Origin: REEB506 sp040381035
Lineage (GTDB): Bacteria > Pseudomonadota > Alphaproteobacteria > Caulobacterales > Aquidulcibacteraceae
Length of the DNA stretch: 64,000 nucleotides
Assembly: GCA_040381035.1 (NCBI GenBank)
Contig: JBEIHY010000006.1
Coordinates: 1 to 64,000, forward strand
Direction of reading: 5' to 3'
Shown here piece by piece: positions 43,767-52,404 of this stretch; within the stretch, counting starts at the first letter, position 1, and each line of letters begins with the position of its first letter. The notes under the pieces are model-generated. The model saw only the letters and a program-made list of their open reading frames with translations. It did not search any database and was not told where the DNA came from. Position numbers and translations under genes: made by a program.

Positions 43767-44510
43767 TCAAGCTGTGATCGCAAGGGCGGGTTTGTCGGAC
43801 CAGCGTTGGGGGCGGCCGAACAAATAGCCTTGTCCAAATGCAGCGCCGGCTTGGGCTGCGGTGCGGGCTTGGGTTTCGGTTTCGATCATTTCAACGATCA
43901 CCGCCAGACCAAGCTCGCCGACCATGCGCACCAGCGGGCCAAGCAGCCAATCGCCGGCATGGGCGCGCAATTTCACTGCGTCGGCGGGCAGGGTGCGCAG
44001 ATACTCCAGTGCGCCGAAACCTTCGCCGAAATCGTCCAGCCACACTTGGCAGCCCAAGCCGCGCAGCCGGTGGAGGGTATCTGCCGCAATGGGGAGATGG
44101 TCGAGCTTGGCGGTCTCGGTCAGCTCAATGATCAAGCCATGCCCGCCGCCATGTGTGCACGCGATCGCCTGGCCCAGCCGGGCCCCGAAACTGGCGCACG
44201 CCAATGACCGCGCGGAGACATTTACGGAGTAGAAATATTCGCCGCGATCGCGCGCCGCCAGAGCCGCGCGCGCCGCCGCCAGATCAATTTTTTCGACCAG
44301 ATTGGCTGCTTCCGCCGCCTCAACCAGCGTGGCGACCGGATAAGGCAAATCAAACCGCGCCAATAACTCAAAGCCGGCGACCGCAACGCCCGGCATGGCG
44401 ACAATCGGTTGTCGATCGAAGCGGAACGAACCGGTGGCCAGGGCGGCGCGCAGAGCCTCAACGGGACTGGCGGCCTGATGTGGCGAGGCGTGGGCAGGGG
44501 CGTTTGTCAT
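43767..44510 (-). CDS. EAL-domain protein (cyclic-di-GMP phosphodiesterase or receptor)
   Basis: A 247-residue protein that is almost entirely an EAL domain. The metal and catalytic pieces are mostly present: GFELLAR (EALxR), NVSARS, IIELTETA, LDDFGEGFGALEYL, GQGYLFGRP. The KID motif reads VKLR, keeping Lys but replacing Asp with Arg, and the EGVE stretch reads EMIETE. Activity is therefore possible but uncertain; it may bind c-di-GMP without cleaving it. First gene of a minus-strand set with a response regulator and a PleC-like kinase. A CtrA-like site lies about 50 bp upstream. Confidence 0.88.
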   Translation of the reverse strand: MTNAPAHASPHQAASPVEALRAALATGSFRFDRQPIVAMPGVAVAGFELLARFDLPYPVATLVEAAEAANLVEKIDLAAARAALAARDRGEYFYSVNVSARSLACASFGARLGQAIACTHGGGHGLIIELTETAKLDHLPIAADTLHRLRGLGCQVWLDDFGEGFGALEYLRTLPADAVKLRAHAGDWLLGPLVRMVGELGLAVIVEMIETETQARTAAQAGAAFGQGYLFGRPQRWSDKPALAITA

Positions 44511-44558
44511 TGAGTGCCGCGACTTGAATCTGGATAACAGTGTCGTAGCAGCATTGGG

Positions 44559-44573
44559 TTAGCTGGTGCTTAA
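44559..44573 (-). promoter_or_regulatory. CtrA-like site upstream of the EAL operon
   Basis: On the minus strand the sequence reads TTAA-GCACCAG-CTAAC, which differs at one position from the CtrA consensus TTAA-N7-TTAAC. It lies 49 bp before the EAL start codon, a normal distance for a promoter element. One mismatch and the absence of expression data keep this tentative. Confidence 0.45.
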
Positions 44574-44593
44574 ACGGTTTGCTTTCGGATCGG

Positions 44594-47206
44594 TTAAGAC
44601 AGCGTCCGTTCGATGATTTCACGCGCGTTCTTGGAGCGCTGTTGGTCTGCCAGCAGGCCGGTCAGAATGCGCTGCATATGCCCGCGCCGGCCCTCATCAA
44701 ACTGCCGCCAGGATTCAAAAACGCCCAACATGCGCGCCGCCAATGCCGGATTGATCTTGTCACTTTCATCGGCGACGCGGGCAAAAAACGCATACCCAGC
44801 GCCGTCTGCGGCGTGAAAGGCGGCCAGGTTGCGTTGCGCGAAGGCCATCGCCAAGGCGCGCACGCGATTGGGATTGCGCGGTTCATAATCGGGGTGACGG
44901 CGCAGGGCTTCCACCCTGGCCAGCGCGTCCGGCCGCGGCGCTGCTGCTTGCAGGCTGAACCATTTGTCCAGCACCAATGGATTTGATCGCCAGCGCTGGT
45001 GGAAAATCTCCAACGCCGCATCGAATTGCGGCGCTCCATTGGCGCCCATCGCTTCAAGGGCCGGCAATTGCTCCGCCATGCTGTGCGCCTCGGCAAAGGC
45101 GCCAACCAGGATATGGCTGGTTTCACCGCCGAGACCGGCCAGAAGATCAAGGGCTGCGGCCTTCAAGGCGCGCGCGCCGGCCGATTGGGCGTCCGGAGAA
45201 AAGCGTTCGGGGCTCGGCGCGCGGGCAATCTCGGTGAGCCTTTGGCGCAAGGCGCGGGCAATTGCTGCGCGGACCTTTTCGCGCGCCTTGTACAATTGTT
45301 CCGGGTCCGGACGATCGCTTATTTGTATCAGTTCGGCGAGGTCAGGCAGGCGCAGACACAGAGCGCCAAAAGCAGGATCGCCTGCCGCACGGTCCAGCGT
45401 GCGGGCATAGGCGGCGGCAAGTGCATCGGCCTTGGGCGCGGCGTCGTTCTGCGCCGCAAGAATGGTTGTGCGGGCAACCGCTTGGGTGGCCTCCCAGCGC
45501 GTGAAGGCATCGGGGTCATGTGCGGCCTGGGCTAAGCGTTCGGCTTCACTGAGGCCGTCGTCAAGGATCACTGGCGCAGTGAAGCCGCGCAGCAATGCCG
45601 GGATTGGGGTCTGTGCGACGTCTTCAAAGCGCCAGGTCTTTTCGCTGACATCCAGCACAAGATCGTGATCCTCGCGCGCGACCTCGCCGCCGGCGAGGCG
45701 GCCCGCCAGAATGGCGCCGGCGGCGCTTATAAAACCAACCTTGAGCGGAATCGGGACGGGCTTCTTCTCGCCTTGGCCGGGGGTTTGCGGCGTCATTTGC
45801 GTCACGGTCAATGCGAAGGTTTGGGTCGCCGCGTCATAGGCGCCGCGCGCTTTCAAATGCGGGGTTCCAGCCTGACTATACCAGGCCATGAAGCCGGCTA
45901 GATTGCGCCCGCTTGCCTCAGCAAAACAAGCGATGAAATCCTCCACCGTTGCGGCCATGCCGTCGCAGCGTTTGAAATAGATCGCCAAGCCGCGTGCGAA
46001 CGCCTCCGGCCCAATCAGGGCTTTCAGGATGCGGATCACTTCGGCGCCCTTCTCGTAGACTGTGGCAGTGTAGAAATTGTCGATCTTGATAAAGCTTGTC
46101 GGGCGTACCGGATGGGCAAGTGGGCCGGCGTCTTCTGGGAATTGCCGCGCGCGCAGACGCTTGACGTCTTTGATCCGTTGCACGGGTCGCGAGCGTTGAT
46201 CAGCGCTGAATTCCTGGTCGCGGAAGACGGTCAGGCCCTCCTTCAAGGACAGTTGAAACCAGTCGCGACAGGTGATGCGATTGCCTGTCCAATTGTGGAA
46301 GTACTCATGGCCCACAATGCTTTCGATCGCTTCATAGTCGGCGTCGGTGGCGGTGTCGGGATCGGCGAGCACATAGGCCGCGTTGAAGATATTGAGGCCC
46401 TTGTTCTCCATCGCGCCGAAATTGAAATCGCGCACGGCGACGATATTGAAAATGTCGAGATCGTATTCGCGATCGAAAGCCTGCTCGTCCCACGCCATCG
46501 CGCGCTTCAGCGCGTCCATCGCGAAGCGCGCGCGGTCGCTGTCGCCGGGATCGACATAAATGCCCAATTGCACTGCGCGGCCAGAGCGCGTGCGAAAGCT
46601 GTCATGCAGCGCGCTGAATCGACCCGCGACCAGCGCAAAGAGATAGGACGGCTTAGGATGGGGATCGCGCCACAGGGCGAAATGACGGCCATGATCGAGC
46701 GGCCCGCTTTCGATCAAATCGCCATTGGACAAAAGGGTCGGATACTGCGCGGCGTCGGCTTCGATCCGCACATCGTAGATGGCAAGATTGTCCGGCCGGT
46801 CGATAAAATAGGTGATCTTGCGAAAACCTTCGGCTTCGCACTGGGTGCAGAACCGTCCGCCCGAAACGTAAAGCCCTTCCAGCGCGGTATTTCCCGCCGG
46901 ATCGATCTCGACTTCGGTGGTCAGCGTAAAGGCGTCGGGCGTATCGGGCACGATCAGCCGTTCCGGCTCAACCGTGTAAGCGCCTGGCGCAAGGTCGGCC
47001 CCGTCAATGGCGGCGCGCAACAGTTTGAGGCGTGCGCCGTCCAGCACCAAGGGGCGCGAATGATCGCCGCGGCGACGGATCTGGGCGCTGGCGCACACCC
47101 TTGTGGCGTGCGGCTCAAGTTCAAAAGTCAGGCTGAGGGCGTGAATGTGGAAATCCGCCGGCGCATAGTCGGCAAGGCGAATAGCGGCCGCATTTTCATC
47201 ACGCAT
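44594..47206 (-). CDS. pepN: Aminopeptidase N (M1 family)
   Basis: An 870-residue zinc aminopeptidase removing N-terminal residues from peptides. The exopeptidase motif is GAMENKGLNIF, and the zinc site is HEYFHNWTGNRITCRDWFQL then SLKEG (HExxH plus a Glu 18 residues later). The C-terminal half (LAGLGGETSHILVGAFAEAH, NPNRVRALAMAFAQRN) is the alphaproteobacterial/E. coli-type PepN helical domain. Length matches the long PepN class. Its TAA stop lies 20 bp from the CtrA-like site of the EAL operon, transcribed in the same direction. Confidence 0.96.
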   Translation of the reverse strand: MRDENAAAIRLADYAPADFHIHALSLTFELEPHATRVCASAQIRRRGDHSRPLVLDGARLKLLRAAIDGADLAPGAYTVEPERLIVPDTPDAFTLTTEVEIDPAGNTALEGLYVSGGRFCTQCEAEGFRKITYFIDRPDNLAIYDVRIEADAAQYPTLLSNGDLIESGPLDHGRHFALWRDPHPKPSYLFALVAGRFSALHDSFRTRSGRAVQLGIYVDPGDSDRARFAMDALKRAMAWDEQAFDREYDLDIFNIVAVRDFNFGAMENKGLNIFNAAYVLADPDTATDADYEAIESIVGHEYFHNWTGNRITCRDWFQLSLKEGLTVFRDQEFSADQRSRPVQRIKDVKRLRARQFPEDAGPLAHPVRPTSFIKIDNFYTATVYEKGAEVIRILKALIGPEAFARGLAIYFKRCDGMAATVEDFIACFAEASGRNLAGFMAWYSQAGTPHLKARGAYDAATQTFALTVTQMTPQTPGQGEKKPVPIPLKVGFISAAGAILAGRLAGGEVAREDHDLVLDVSEKTWRFEDVAQTPIPALLRGFTAPVILDDGLSEAERLAQAAHDPDAFTRWEATQAVARTTILAAQNDAAPKADALAAAYARTLDRAAGDPAFGALCLRLPDLAELIQISDRPDPEQLYKAREKVRAAIARALRQRLTEIARAPSPERFSPDAQSAGARALKAAALDLLAGLGGETSHILVGAFAEAHSMAEQLPALEAMGANGAPQFDAALEIFHQRWRSNPLVLDKWFSLQAAAPRPDALARVEALRRHPDYEPRNPNRVRALAMAFAQRNLAAFHAADGAGYAFFARVADESDKINPALAARMLGVFESWRQFDEGRRGHMQRILTGLLADQQRSKNAREIIERTLS

Positions 47207-47279
47207 CAGAAAGCCCCAGGCTCAAGAGCACCATGATGTGTCATGAGCGCGGCGAACCTGAAAATCAACAAGCGCGACC

Positions 47280-47855
47280 TTAGCGCAGGCGGCTGGAGGT
47301 CACCAGGCCGTCATCGGACGCTTGTGGGGCTGTGACATTGTAGACGACCCGCAACGCAGCGCGCGCATCTTCCAGGGCAATGGCCAGCTCAAAGGGGAAA
47401 CGGTCTGGATCGGCGTCGGCCTGGGCGGTCAGTGCTTTGGCGGCCGCCAGCAAGAGCGGCGTTGCGGCAATCATGCGCGCCTGGTGTTCGACGCGGTTTG
47501 GATCGCGGTCATATTCGCTGGCTTCCACGCGCCAACCGCCCCAATTGCTGTCTTCGGTGACGATCGCTGGCACCGTGCCGGGAAACTCGGCATGCGCATT
47601 CGTTTGAACAGCGGCGTGGACGCGGCGCACCCGCCACTCCGTCGTTGCAAAGCCGCCTGCGCTCTGTTGGCGATCGGCATGAACCGGGGCCAATTCGCCG
47701 GGGGCGAAATCACGCCCAAGGCCCACATCGTAGAATATTTTCAGCGGCGCTTCCACGCCCTTGATCCACTGCGGTAAGATCCGCTCGATCGTCGCCCAGC
47801 AGCCGAGCGGGCGCACATAGACGCGCTGGCCTTTTTCAAATGTCACCCGCGCCAT
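47280..47855 (-). CDS. Conserved hypothetical protein
   Basis: A 191-residue protein from the ATG at 47855, which has a GGAGG ribosome binding site. Beginning MARVTFEKGQRVYVRPLGCW, it has an N-terminal beta-rich segment resembling a small KOW/SH3-like fold (GCWATIERILPQWIKGVEAP), then EWRVRRVHAAVQTNAHAEFP and VTEDSNWGGWRVEASEYDRD, and a helical C-terminus. No signal peptide. I do not recognise a named family. It is divergent from an acyl-CoA dehydrogenase gene and 73 bp upstream of pepN on the same strand. Confidence 0.6.
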   Translation of the reverse strand: MARVTFEKGQRVYVRPLGCWATIERILPQWIKGVEAPLKIFYDVGLGRDFAPGELAPVHADRQQSAGGFATTEWRVRRVHAAVQTNAHAEFPGTVPAIVTEDSNWGGWRVEASEYDRDPNRVEHQARMIAATPLLLAAAKALTAQADADPDRFPFELAIALEDARAALRVVYNVTAPQASDDGLVTSSRLR

Positions 47856-47995
47856 GGTCGCCTCCGCGAAATCGGTCCGAAAAATAGCCGCAGCAAGGTT
47901 ACGGTCGCGTGAAGGCATATGGTTGCCGCTGGGTTAGGGATTTCGCGCCGGCCCGCGCCGCTCTATCCTGAAGCACGACAGGGATGGAGCCAGCC

Positions 47996-49111
47996 ATGAA
48001 TTTCGACTTCAGCGACGATCAAAAGGCCCTGAAGGATCAGGCGCGGCGGTTTCTGGCCGATAAATCGACCACCAAGGCCGTGCGCGCCGTGCTCGATCAC
48101 GCCGATGTGTCTTACGACAAGGCATTGTGGGCGGGCGTGGCGGAGCTTGGCTGGCTGGGCGCGGCAATCCCGGAAGAGTTCGGCGGGCTTGGGCTTGGCA
48201 AGCTGGAATTGTGTGTGCTGAGCGAAGAAATGGGCCGCGCCTTGGCGCCGATCCCCTGGACCTCAACGGTCGGGTTTTTCACCGAGGCCGTGTTGCTGGC
48301 CGGATCGGATGCACAGAAGGCCGCAGTGCTGCCCAAGATTGCCGACGGCTCCGCAATCGGCTGCTTTGGCGTGAGCGAAGGCCCCGGCGCGCCGCGCGCT
48401 GACGCCATCGCCGCTGCGTTTGACGGTGCAACACTGAGCGGCGTTAAGATTCCGGTCACCGACGGCGACTGCGCCACCCATGCCGTGGTGCTTGCCAAAG
48501 AGGGTTCCGGATGCTCGCTCGTGCTGGTTGATTTGTCCGGACCCGGAGTAACCCGTGCAACGCTGAAGACAATCGATCCCTCGCGCGGCCACGCCAAACT
48601 CACCTTCGCCGGCGCAAAGGCCGAGCGTCTCGGTGCGGCTGGAGAGGGCTGGGCGCTGACAGAAGCCGTGCTCGACCGCGCCGCCGTATTGATTGCGTTT
48701 GAACAAATCGGGGCCGCTGACGCTTGCCTGGAGATGGCGACCGACTACGCCAAATCGCGCATAGCGTTTTCACGCCCGATCGGCTCGTTCCAGGCGATCA
48801 AGCACAAATTGGCCGACATCTATGTCGCCAACCAGGTCGGCCGCGCCAATGCCTATTACGCCGCCTGGGCGTTCTCTTCGGATGCTGGCGAACTGGGCCT
48901 TGCTGCTGCGCAAGCGCGGATTGCGGCGACCCATGCGTTCACGCTGGCGGCGAAAGACAATATCCAAACCCATGGCGGCATGGGCTTTACCTGGGACCTC
49001 GATTGCCATCTGTTTTTCCGCCGCGCCAAGTTGCTCGCGGTGCAAGCCGGCGCGCCGGGCGTGTGGAAGGAAAAGCTGGTTAGCCGCCTTGAGCGCAAAA
49101 ACGCCGCATGA
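47996..49111 (+). CDS. Acyl-CoA dehydrogenase family protein
   Basis: A 371-residue FAD flavoenzyme for fatty or acyl-CoA oxidation. MNFDFSDDQKALKDQARRFL and AELGWLGAAIPEEFGGLGLG are the N-terminal helical domain; CFGVSEGPGAPRADAIAA is the FAD-binding strand region; RIAFSRPIGSFQAIKHKLADI and NIQTHGGMGFTWDLDCHLFFRRAK are C-terminal family motifs. Substrate chain length cannot be told. The next gene (gamma-carbonic anhydrase) starts inside its stop (ATGA), and MaoC and enoyl-CoA hydratase-like genes follow, suggesting a small beta-oxidation operon. Confidence 0.92.
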   Translation: MNFDFSDDQKALKDQARRFLADKSTTKAVRAVLDHADVSYDKALWAGVAELGWLGAAIPEEFGGLGLGKLELCVLSEEMGRALAPIPWTSTVGFFTEAVLLAGSDAQKAAVLPKIADGSAIGCFGVSEGPGAPRADAIAAAFDGATLSGVKIPVTDGDCATHAVVLAKEGSGCSLVLVDLSGPGVTRATLKTIDPSRGHAKLTFAGAKAERLGAAGEGWALTEAVLDRAAVLIAFEQIGAADACLEMATDYAKSRIAFSRPIGSFQAIKHKLADIYVANQVGRANAYYAAWAFSSDAGELGLAAAQARIAATHAFTLAAKDNIQTHGGMGFTWDLDCHLFFRRAKLLAVQAGAPGVWKEKLVSRLERKNAA

Positions 49112-49662
49112 TTTGGCCGGCGCTGGAGCCGTGGCGGATCGGCGGGCCTGTCACCGGGTTGGAGCGCGCCGCATTCGTGCATCCGACCGCTTGCCTCCAT
49201 GGCCTGATCGACATCGCTGAGGAGGTGTCGATCTGGTGCAATGTGGTGATGCGCGCGGAGTTCAAGCATATCGCCATCGGCCGGCGCACAAATGTGCAAG
49301 ACTTCACGATGATCCATGTCGGCAACACGACCCCGACCATCATCGGCGCGAATTGCTCGATCACCCATCACGTCACGCTGCATGGCTGCACGATTGGCGA
49401 TGATTGCCTGATTGGCATTGGAGCCACAATCATGGACGCTTGCGTGATCGGCGAAGGCTCCATCATTGCCGGCGGCGCCTTTCTTAAGGAAGGCACAATC
49501 ATCCCGCCGCATTCTATTGTAATGGGCGTACCCGCTGAAGTGAAGCGCACGCGCGACATGAGCGTGGCCAACCGCACCAATGCCGATCTTTATTTCGCCA
49601 ACGCCCAGGGCTTTGCACGCGGCGATTTCCGGGTGTGGGCGAAGATGACGGGGGAAGCATAG
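49108..49662 (+). CDS. Gamma carbonic anhydrase family protein
   Basis: A 184-residue left-handed beta-helix protein (YrdA/PaaY type). Hexapeptide repeats run through IIGANCSITHHVTLHGCTIGDDCLIGIGATIMDACVIGEGSII and are described here by position (about residues 70-115). The zinc histidines are in MIHVGN and THHVTLHG. Such proteins are zinc carbonic anhydrases or acyl-CoA thioesterase-like partners. Lying in a beta-oxidation-type cluster favours a PaaY-like thioesterase role, which is inference. Confidence 0.88.
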   Translation: MIWPALEPWRIGGPVTGLERAAFVHPTACLHGLIDIAEEVSIWCNVVMRAEFKHIAIGRRTNVQDFTMIHVGNTTPTIIGANCSITHHVTLHGCTIGDDCLIGIGATIMDACVIGEGSIIAGGAFLKEGTIIPPHSIVMGVPAEVKRTRDMSVANRTNADLYFANAQGFARGDFRVWAKMTGEA

Positions 49663-49665
49663 TCC

Positions 49666-50127
49666 ATGACCATCCCGACCGATCTCGGCGTGTCCGATTG
49701 GATCACGATCACCCAGGACGATGTGGCCGCCTTTGGCGTTATCACGCGTTCGTCTGAGCGGATCCATGACGATCCCGACTGGGCCGCCGCCAATACCCCG
49801 TTTGGCGGGGCCATCGCGCACGGCTTTCAGCTTTTGTCCCTGCTCACTGGCTTTCTCGCCGATGTGCAAAACTGGCGCAGTCAGGATGGGCAGGGCGCCA
49901 AGCCGGCCCGCTTCAGTGTGAATTATGGTTTCGACAAAGTGCGTTTCATCGCCCCCGTGCTGGTCGGGGCGCGCGTGCGTGGGCGGTTTGCGCTGTTGTC
50001 GCGCGAAACCGCCGGACCCGGACGAATCTTGTCGCGGATGATGTGCACGGTGGAGATCGAGGGCCACGACAAGCCGGCCGTTGTCGCTGAATGGCTGGGC
50101 TTGAGCATGGAGGGCGGCGATGGCTGA
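49666..50127 (+). CDS. MaoC family (hot-dog) dehydratase-like protein
   Basis: A 153-residue single hot-dog protein. Hydratase-2 residues are in ERIHDDPDWAAANTPFGGAIAHGFQ (Asp/His dyad, here given as IHDDPDWA and AHGFQLLS). NYGFDKVRFIAPVLVGARVR is the core helix-strand. It probably hydrates enoyl-CoA or acts on a related thioester. It overlaps the start of the enoyl-CoA hydratase pseudogene by 8 bp, so it may supply the missing hydratase step. Confidence 0.85.
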   Translation: MTIPTDLGVSDWITITQDDVAAFGVITRSSERIHDDPDWAAANTPFGGAIAHGFQLLSLLTGFLADVQNWRSQDGQGAKPARFSVNYGFDKVRFIAPVLVGARVRGRFALLSRETAGPGRILSRMMCTVEIEGHDKPAVVAEWLGLSMEGGDG

Positions 50128-50933
50128 GGTTTTGCTCATCGACCGCGACGGCCCTGTCGTTACCGCCACGCTCAATCGGCCCGATCGGCTTAATGCGCTG
50201 AATGGCGAACTCGCCGACGCGCTCACCGCGTTTTTTTAAGTCGCTCTATCGCGATCGGGACGCACGCGTGGTCGTGCTTCGGGGCGAAGGCCGCGCCTTC
50301 TGCGCCGGGCTTGATCTCAAGGGGTTTGGCGGCGAAGGCGGCGGCTTTCAGGCGGGCCTGAATGTGCAAAGCCGCATCCGCGACATTTACAAGGCCATGC
50401 GCCGCTGCCCGCAGCCGATTGCCTCCTTGATCCAGGGCGCGGTCTGTGGCGGCGGCTTTTCGCTGGCGCTGGCGTCTGACATTCGTATTGCAGCGCCCGA
50501 TCTGAAAATGAACGCCGCCTATATCCGCGTCGGCCTCACTGGCTGCGATATGGGGTCGAGCTATTTTTTCCCACGGCTGGTGGGGCTGGCGCTGGCCAGC
50601 GAATTGCTGCTGACGGGCCGCTTTATTGAGGTCGACGAGGCGCTGCGAATTGGTCTGATAAACCGGGTTGGGGGCCATGAAGGATTGCGCGCGGCGGCCG
50701 CGCCTTTGATCTAAGCGATGCTTGCCAACGCGCCGCTCGGCTTGCGGCTCACCAAGGAAGCGCTCACCTTCGCGGTCGATGCGCCAAGTCTCGACGCCGT
50801 GATGGCGATGGAGGATCGCCAGCAAGTGCTCACCGCGCAAACCTGGGATCATGGCGAGGCTGTATGCGCGGTTTTGGAAAAGCGCCCGGCGCGATTTGAA
50901 GATCGCTGGGGCCGGCTAGTGAAGCGCATCTAG
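50120..50933 (+). pseudogene. Enoyl-CoA hydratase/isomerase, frameshifted and with an in-frame stop
   Basis: The N-terminus (MAEVLLIDRDGPVVTATLNR, PDRLNALNGELADAL) is in one frame and hits TAA in a run of seven T's (50231-50237). The rest (KSLYRDRDARVVVLRGEGRA, FCAGLDLKGFG, QGAVCGGGFSLALASDIRIA) is in the next frame. Removing one T restores the reading. A second lesion, TAA at 50712-50714, interrupts that frame, after which MLANAPLGLRLTKEALTF continues to a natural stop at 50933. The crotonase oxyanion motifs remain recognisable. Two lesions make a true pseudogene more likely than one sequencing error, though homopolymer miscounting could explain the first. Confidence 0.88.
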
Positions 50934-50980
50934 CGTTTGGTACCCGTTTGAGCCAAAGCGCGCGACCAAACGTTAGATGC
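50926..50980. repeat. 16-bp inverted repeat at the end of the hydratase pseudogene
   Basis: GCATCTAGCGTTTGGT (50926-50941) pairs with ACCAAACGTTAGATGC (50965-50980), 15 of 16 bases, around a 23-base loop. It starts inside the last codons of the pseudogene. No T-run follows, so a terminator role is doubtful. It may be part of a palindromic insertion with the next repeat. Confidence 0.7.
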
Positions 50981-51007
50981 ATCAGCTACACTAGAGCTTG
51001 GATTTTT

Positions 51008-51083
51008 CTAGTGTTCCTTATGCTTCTGACATTTGCTCGGCGTCTGTGGCAAGCGGCAGCAAATGTCAGAACCGGAACACTAG
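51008..51083. mobile_element. MITE-like nested inverted repeat
   Basis: The outer arms CTAGTGTTCC / GGAACACTAG (51008-51017 and 51074-51083) and inner arms TTCTGACATTTGCT / AGCAAATGTCAGAA (51024-51037 and 51058-51071) are both perfect, separated by 6 and 2 unpaired bases, around a 20-base centre. The element is 76 bp, non-coding, and AT-richer than its surroundings. The layout fits a miniature transposable element or a solo pair of insertion-sequence ends. No transposase is near. Confidence 0.6.
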
Positions 51084-51140
51084 GCGGTCAGCGTTTTTTG
51101 GGGCGTTTGTTGCGCGACCAGTCACGCGCAGCGGGGCGGC

Positions 51141-51599
51141 CTAATCCTTGAACTTGCTCAACGGCGCCGGCATCGCCGTGCCGGTCGCGGTGGCAAGCAG
51201 GCGGCGTTCGCTGTCATACAATTCGCCGGCCGTGAACGCGATCGTGCGGCCGAGTTTCACAACCCGACCAACCGCCCGCAAGGCCGGGCCAGGAAAGGCC
51301 GGGCGCAGAAACTGCGTCTTCATTTCCAGCGTTGGCATGACATGGCCGAGGCCGAGGGAAATCACCCCCGCCACGCTCATTGCTTCATCCAGCATGGCGC
51401 AGAGAAATCCGCCCTGGATTTGGCCCATCGGATTGCAGAAGATGTCGCGCGCAGCGAACGCGATCTCCACGCGCATCGCTGCTTGATCGATGGCGATGAT
51501 CTCAAATCCTAAGGTCTCAGAGCCCTTGGGCCGATTTGTCGACTGCTGAAAACGCGCGAGCAGTTCGGCGTCCGTTGGCTTGGCGTCCGACGCGGCCAA
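51141..51599 (-). CDS. PaaI-family hot-dog thioesterase
   Basis: A 152-residue single hot-dog thioesterase of the PaaI type, hydrolysing acyl- or aryl-CoA. The catalytic segment is NPMGQIQGGFLCAMLDEAMS, followed by VMPTLEMKTQFLRPAFPG and VVKLGRTIAFTAGELYDSE. It starts at TTG 51599 immediately after the sspB stop (TAATTG), with GGAAG inside sspB as ribosome binding site. Co-transcription with sspB is likely. Confidence 0.88.
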   Translation of the reverse strand: MAASDAKPTDAELLARFQQSTNRPKGSETLGFEIIAIDQAAMRVEIAFAARDIFCNPMGQIQGGFLCAMLDEAMSVAGVISLGLGHVMPTLEMKTQFLRPAFPGPALRAVGRVVKLGRTIAFTAGELYDSERRLLATATGTAMPAPLSKFKD

Positions 51600-52076
51600 T
51601 TACTTCTTCCGGAACGCATCAAGATTGACGACGGTGGCCGGCGCCGGTGTGGCGTCGTCAAGGTCGTCATCTTCGTGGGCGTCGCCGTCCACGGCGGGCA
51701 GTCGCGGGGTATCAGCGCTTTCGCCGTCAAACTGCAGGCCAAAGCGAACGGAAGGGTCATAGAAGCGGGTAATGGCCAGATACGGCACGGTCACCGGGTG
51801 CGGTTCGCCGCCGAACTTCAAAATCACACGAAAACGATCCGGATAGACTTCCAAGTCCCAGAATTGGTGTTCGAGCACGATCGTCATTTCATCGGGGAAA
51901 CGGCTGACCAGATGCTCGGGCGCCAACACGCCTGGGGCACGGGTGCTGAAGGTAACATAGAAATGATGGCGACCAGGCAGACCGCGCGGGCTTGCGGCGT
52001 GCGTCAACGCCGCGCGCACGACTGACCGCATCGCTTCCTGGGTGAGAATTCCATACCCGATCAAATCTTCGGCCAC
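51600..52076 (-). CDS. sspB: ClpXP adaptor protein SspB (alphaproteobacterial)
   Basis: About 158 residues. The GTG at 52076 has a strong GGAGG and gives MAEDLIGYGILTQEAMRSVV as N-terminus, matching SspB-alpha proteins; a longer in-frame reading up to 52199 is unconserved. PGRHHFYVTFSTRAPGV, FPDEMTIVLEHQFWDLEVYP and YLAITRFYDPSVRFGLQF are diagnostic. SspB delivers ssrA-tagged proteins to ClpXP; the C-terminal VVNLDAFRKK is the ClpX-binding XB tail, separated by an acidic disordered linker (HEDDDLDD). Confidence 0.95.
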   Translation of the reverse strand: MAEDLIGYGILTQEAMRSVVRAALTHAASPRGLPGRHHFYVTFSTRAPGVLAPEHLVSRFPDEMTIVLEHQFWDLEVYPDRFRVILKFGGEPHPVTVPYLAITRFYDPSVRFGLQFDGESADTPRLPAVDGDAHEDDDLDDATPAPATVVNLDAFRKK

Positions 52077-52404
52077 GACGCCCCTCCAAATCGTTTCCCG
52101 CCGCATTCGCGGATTATTCACCTGCCCGCGCTTCACCCGCCCCATGGTCAAAGCGCAGACGATTGATGCAGTCTCTGACGCTAGAATGCAGCGTGTCATC
52201 TCGGCACAGCCATACCTGTCTCACCGGAGCAGTCAATCAAGCCGCCGTGGAGCGCGAATTGTTTTCCGGCTACGGTATGAATGACGCGAGCGCCTGATTG
52301 GGGCGCAGCCCTGGGAACTTCGCCGTTTGCTTGAGCTTTATGCCTGTGCTCCGCGAAAGGAGCGCGTTTGCAGAGTTTGCAATCCGGTTTTGGAACTGGG
52401 GCGC
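52077..52404. other. 328-bp gap between sspB and rsmA, no gene seen
   Basis: I examined both strands and found no tRNA, riboswitch or convincing ORF. It should hold the sspB promoter and the rsmA 3' end. Its GC content is slightly lower than the flanks around 52200-52300. Confidence 0.5.

Noticed and set aside
50231..50237. Programmed frameshifting in the enoyl-CoA hydratase T-run as main explanation
   Set aside because: A second independent stop at 50712 makes ordinary decay more likely.
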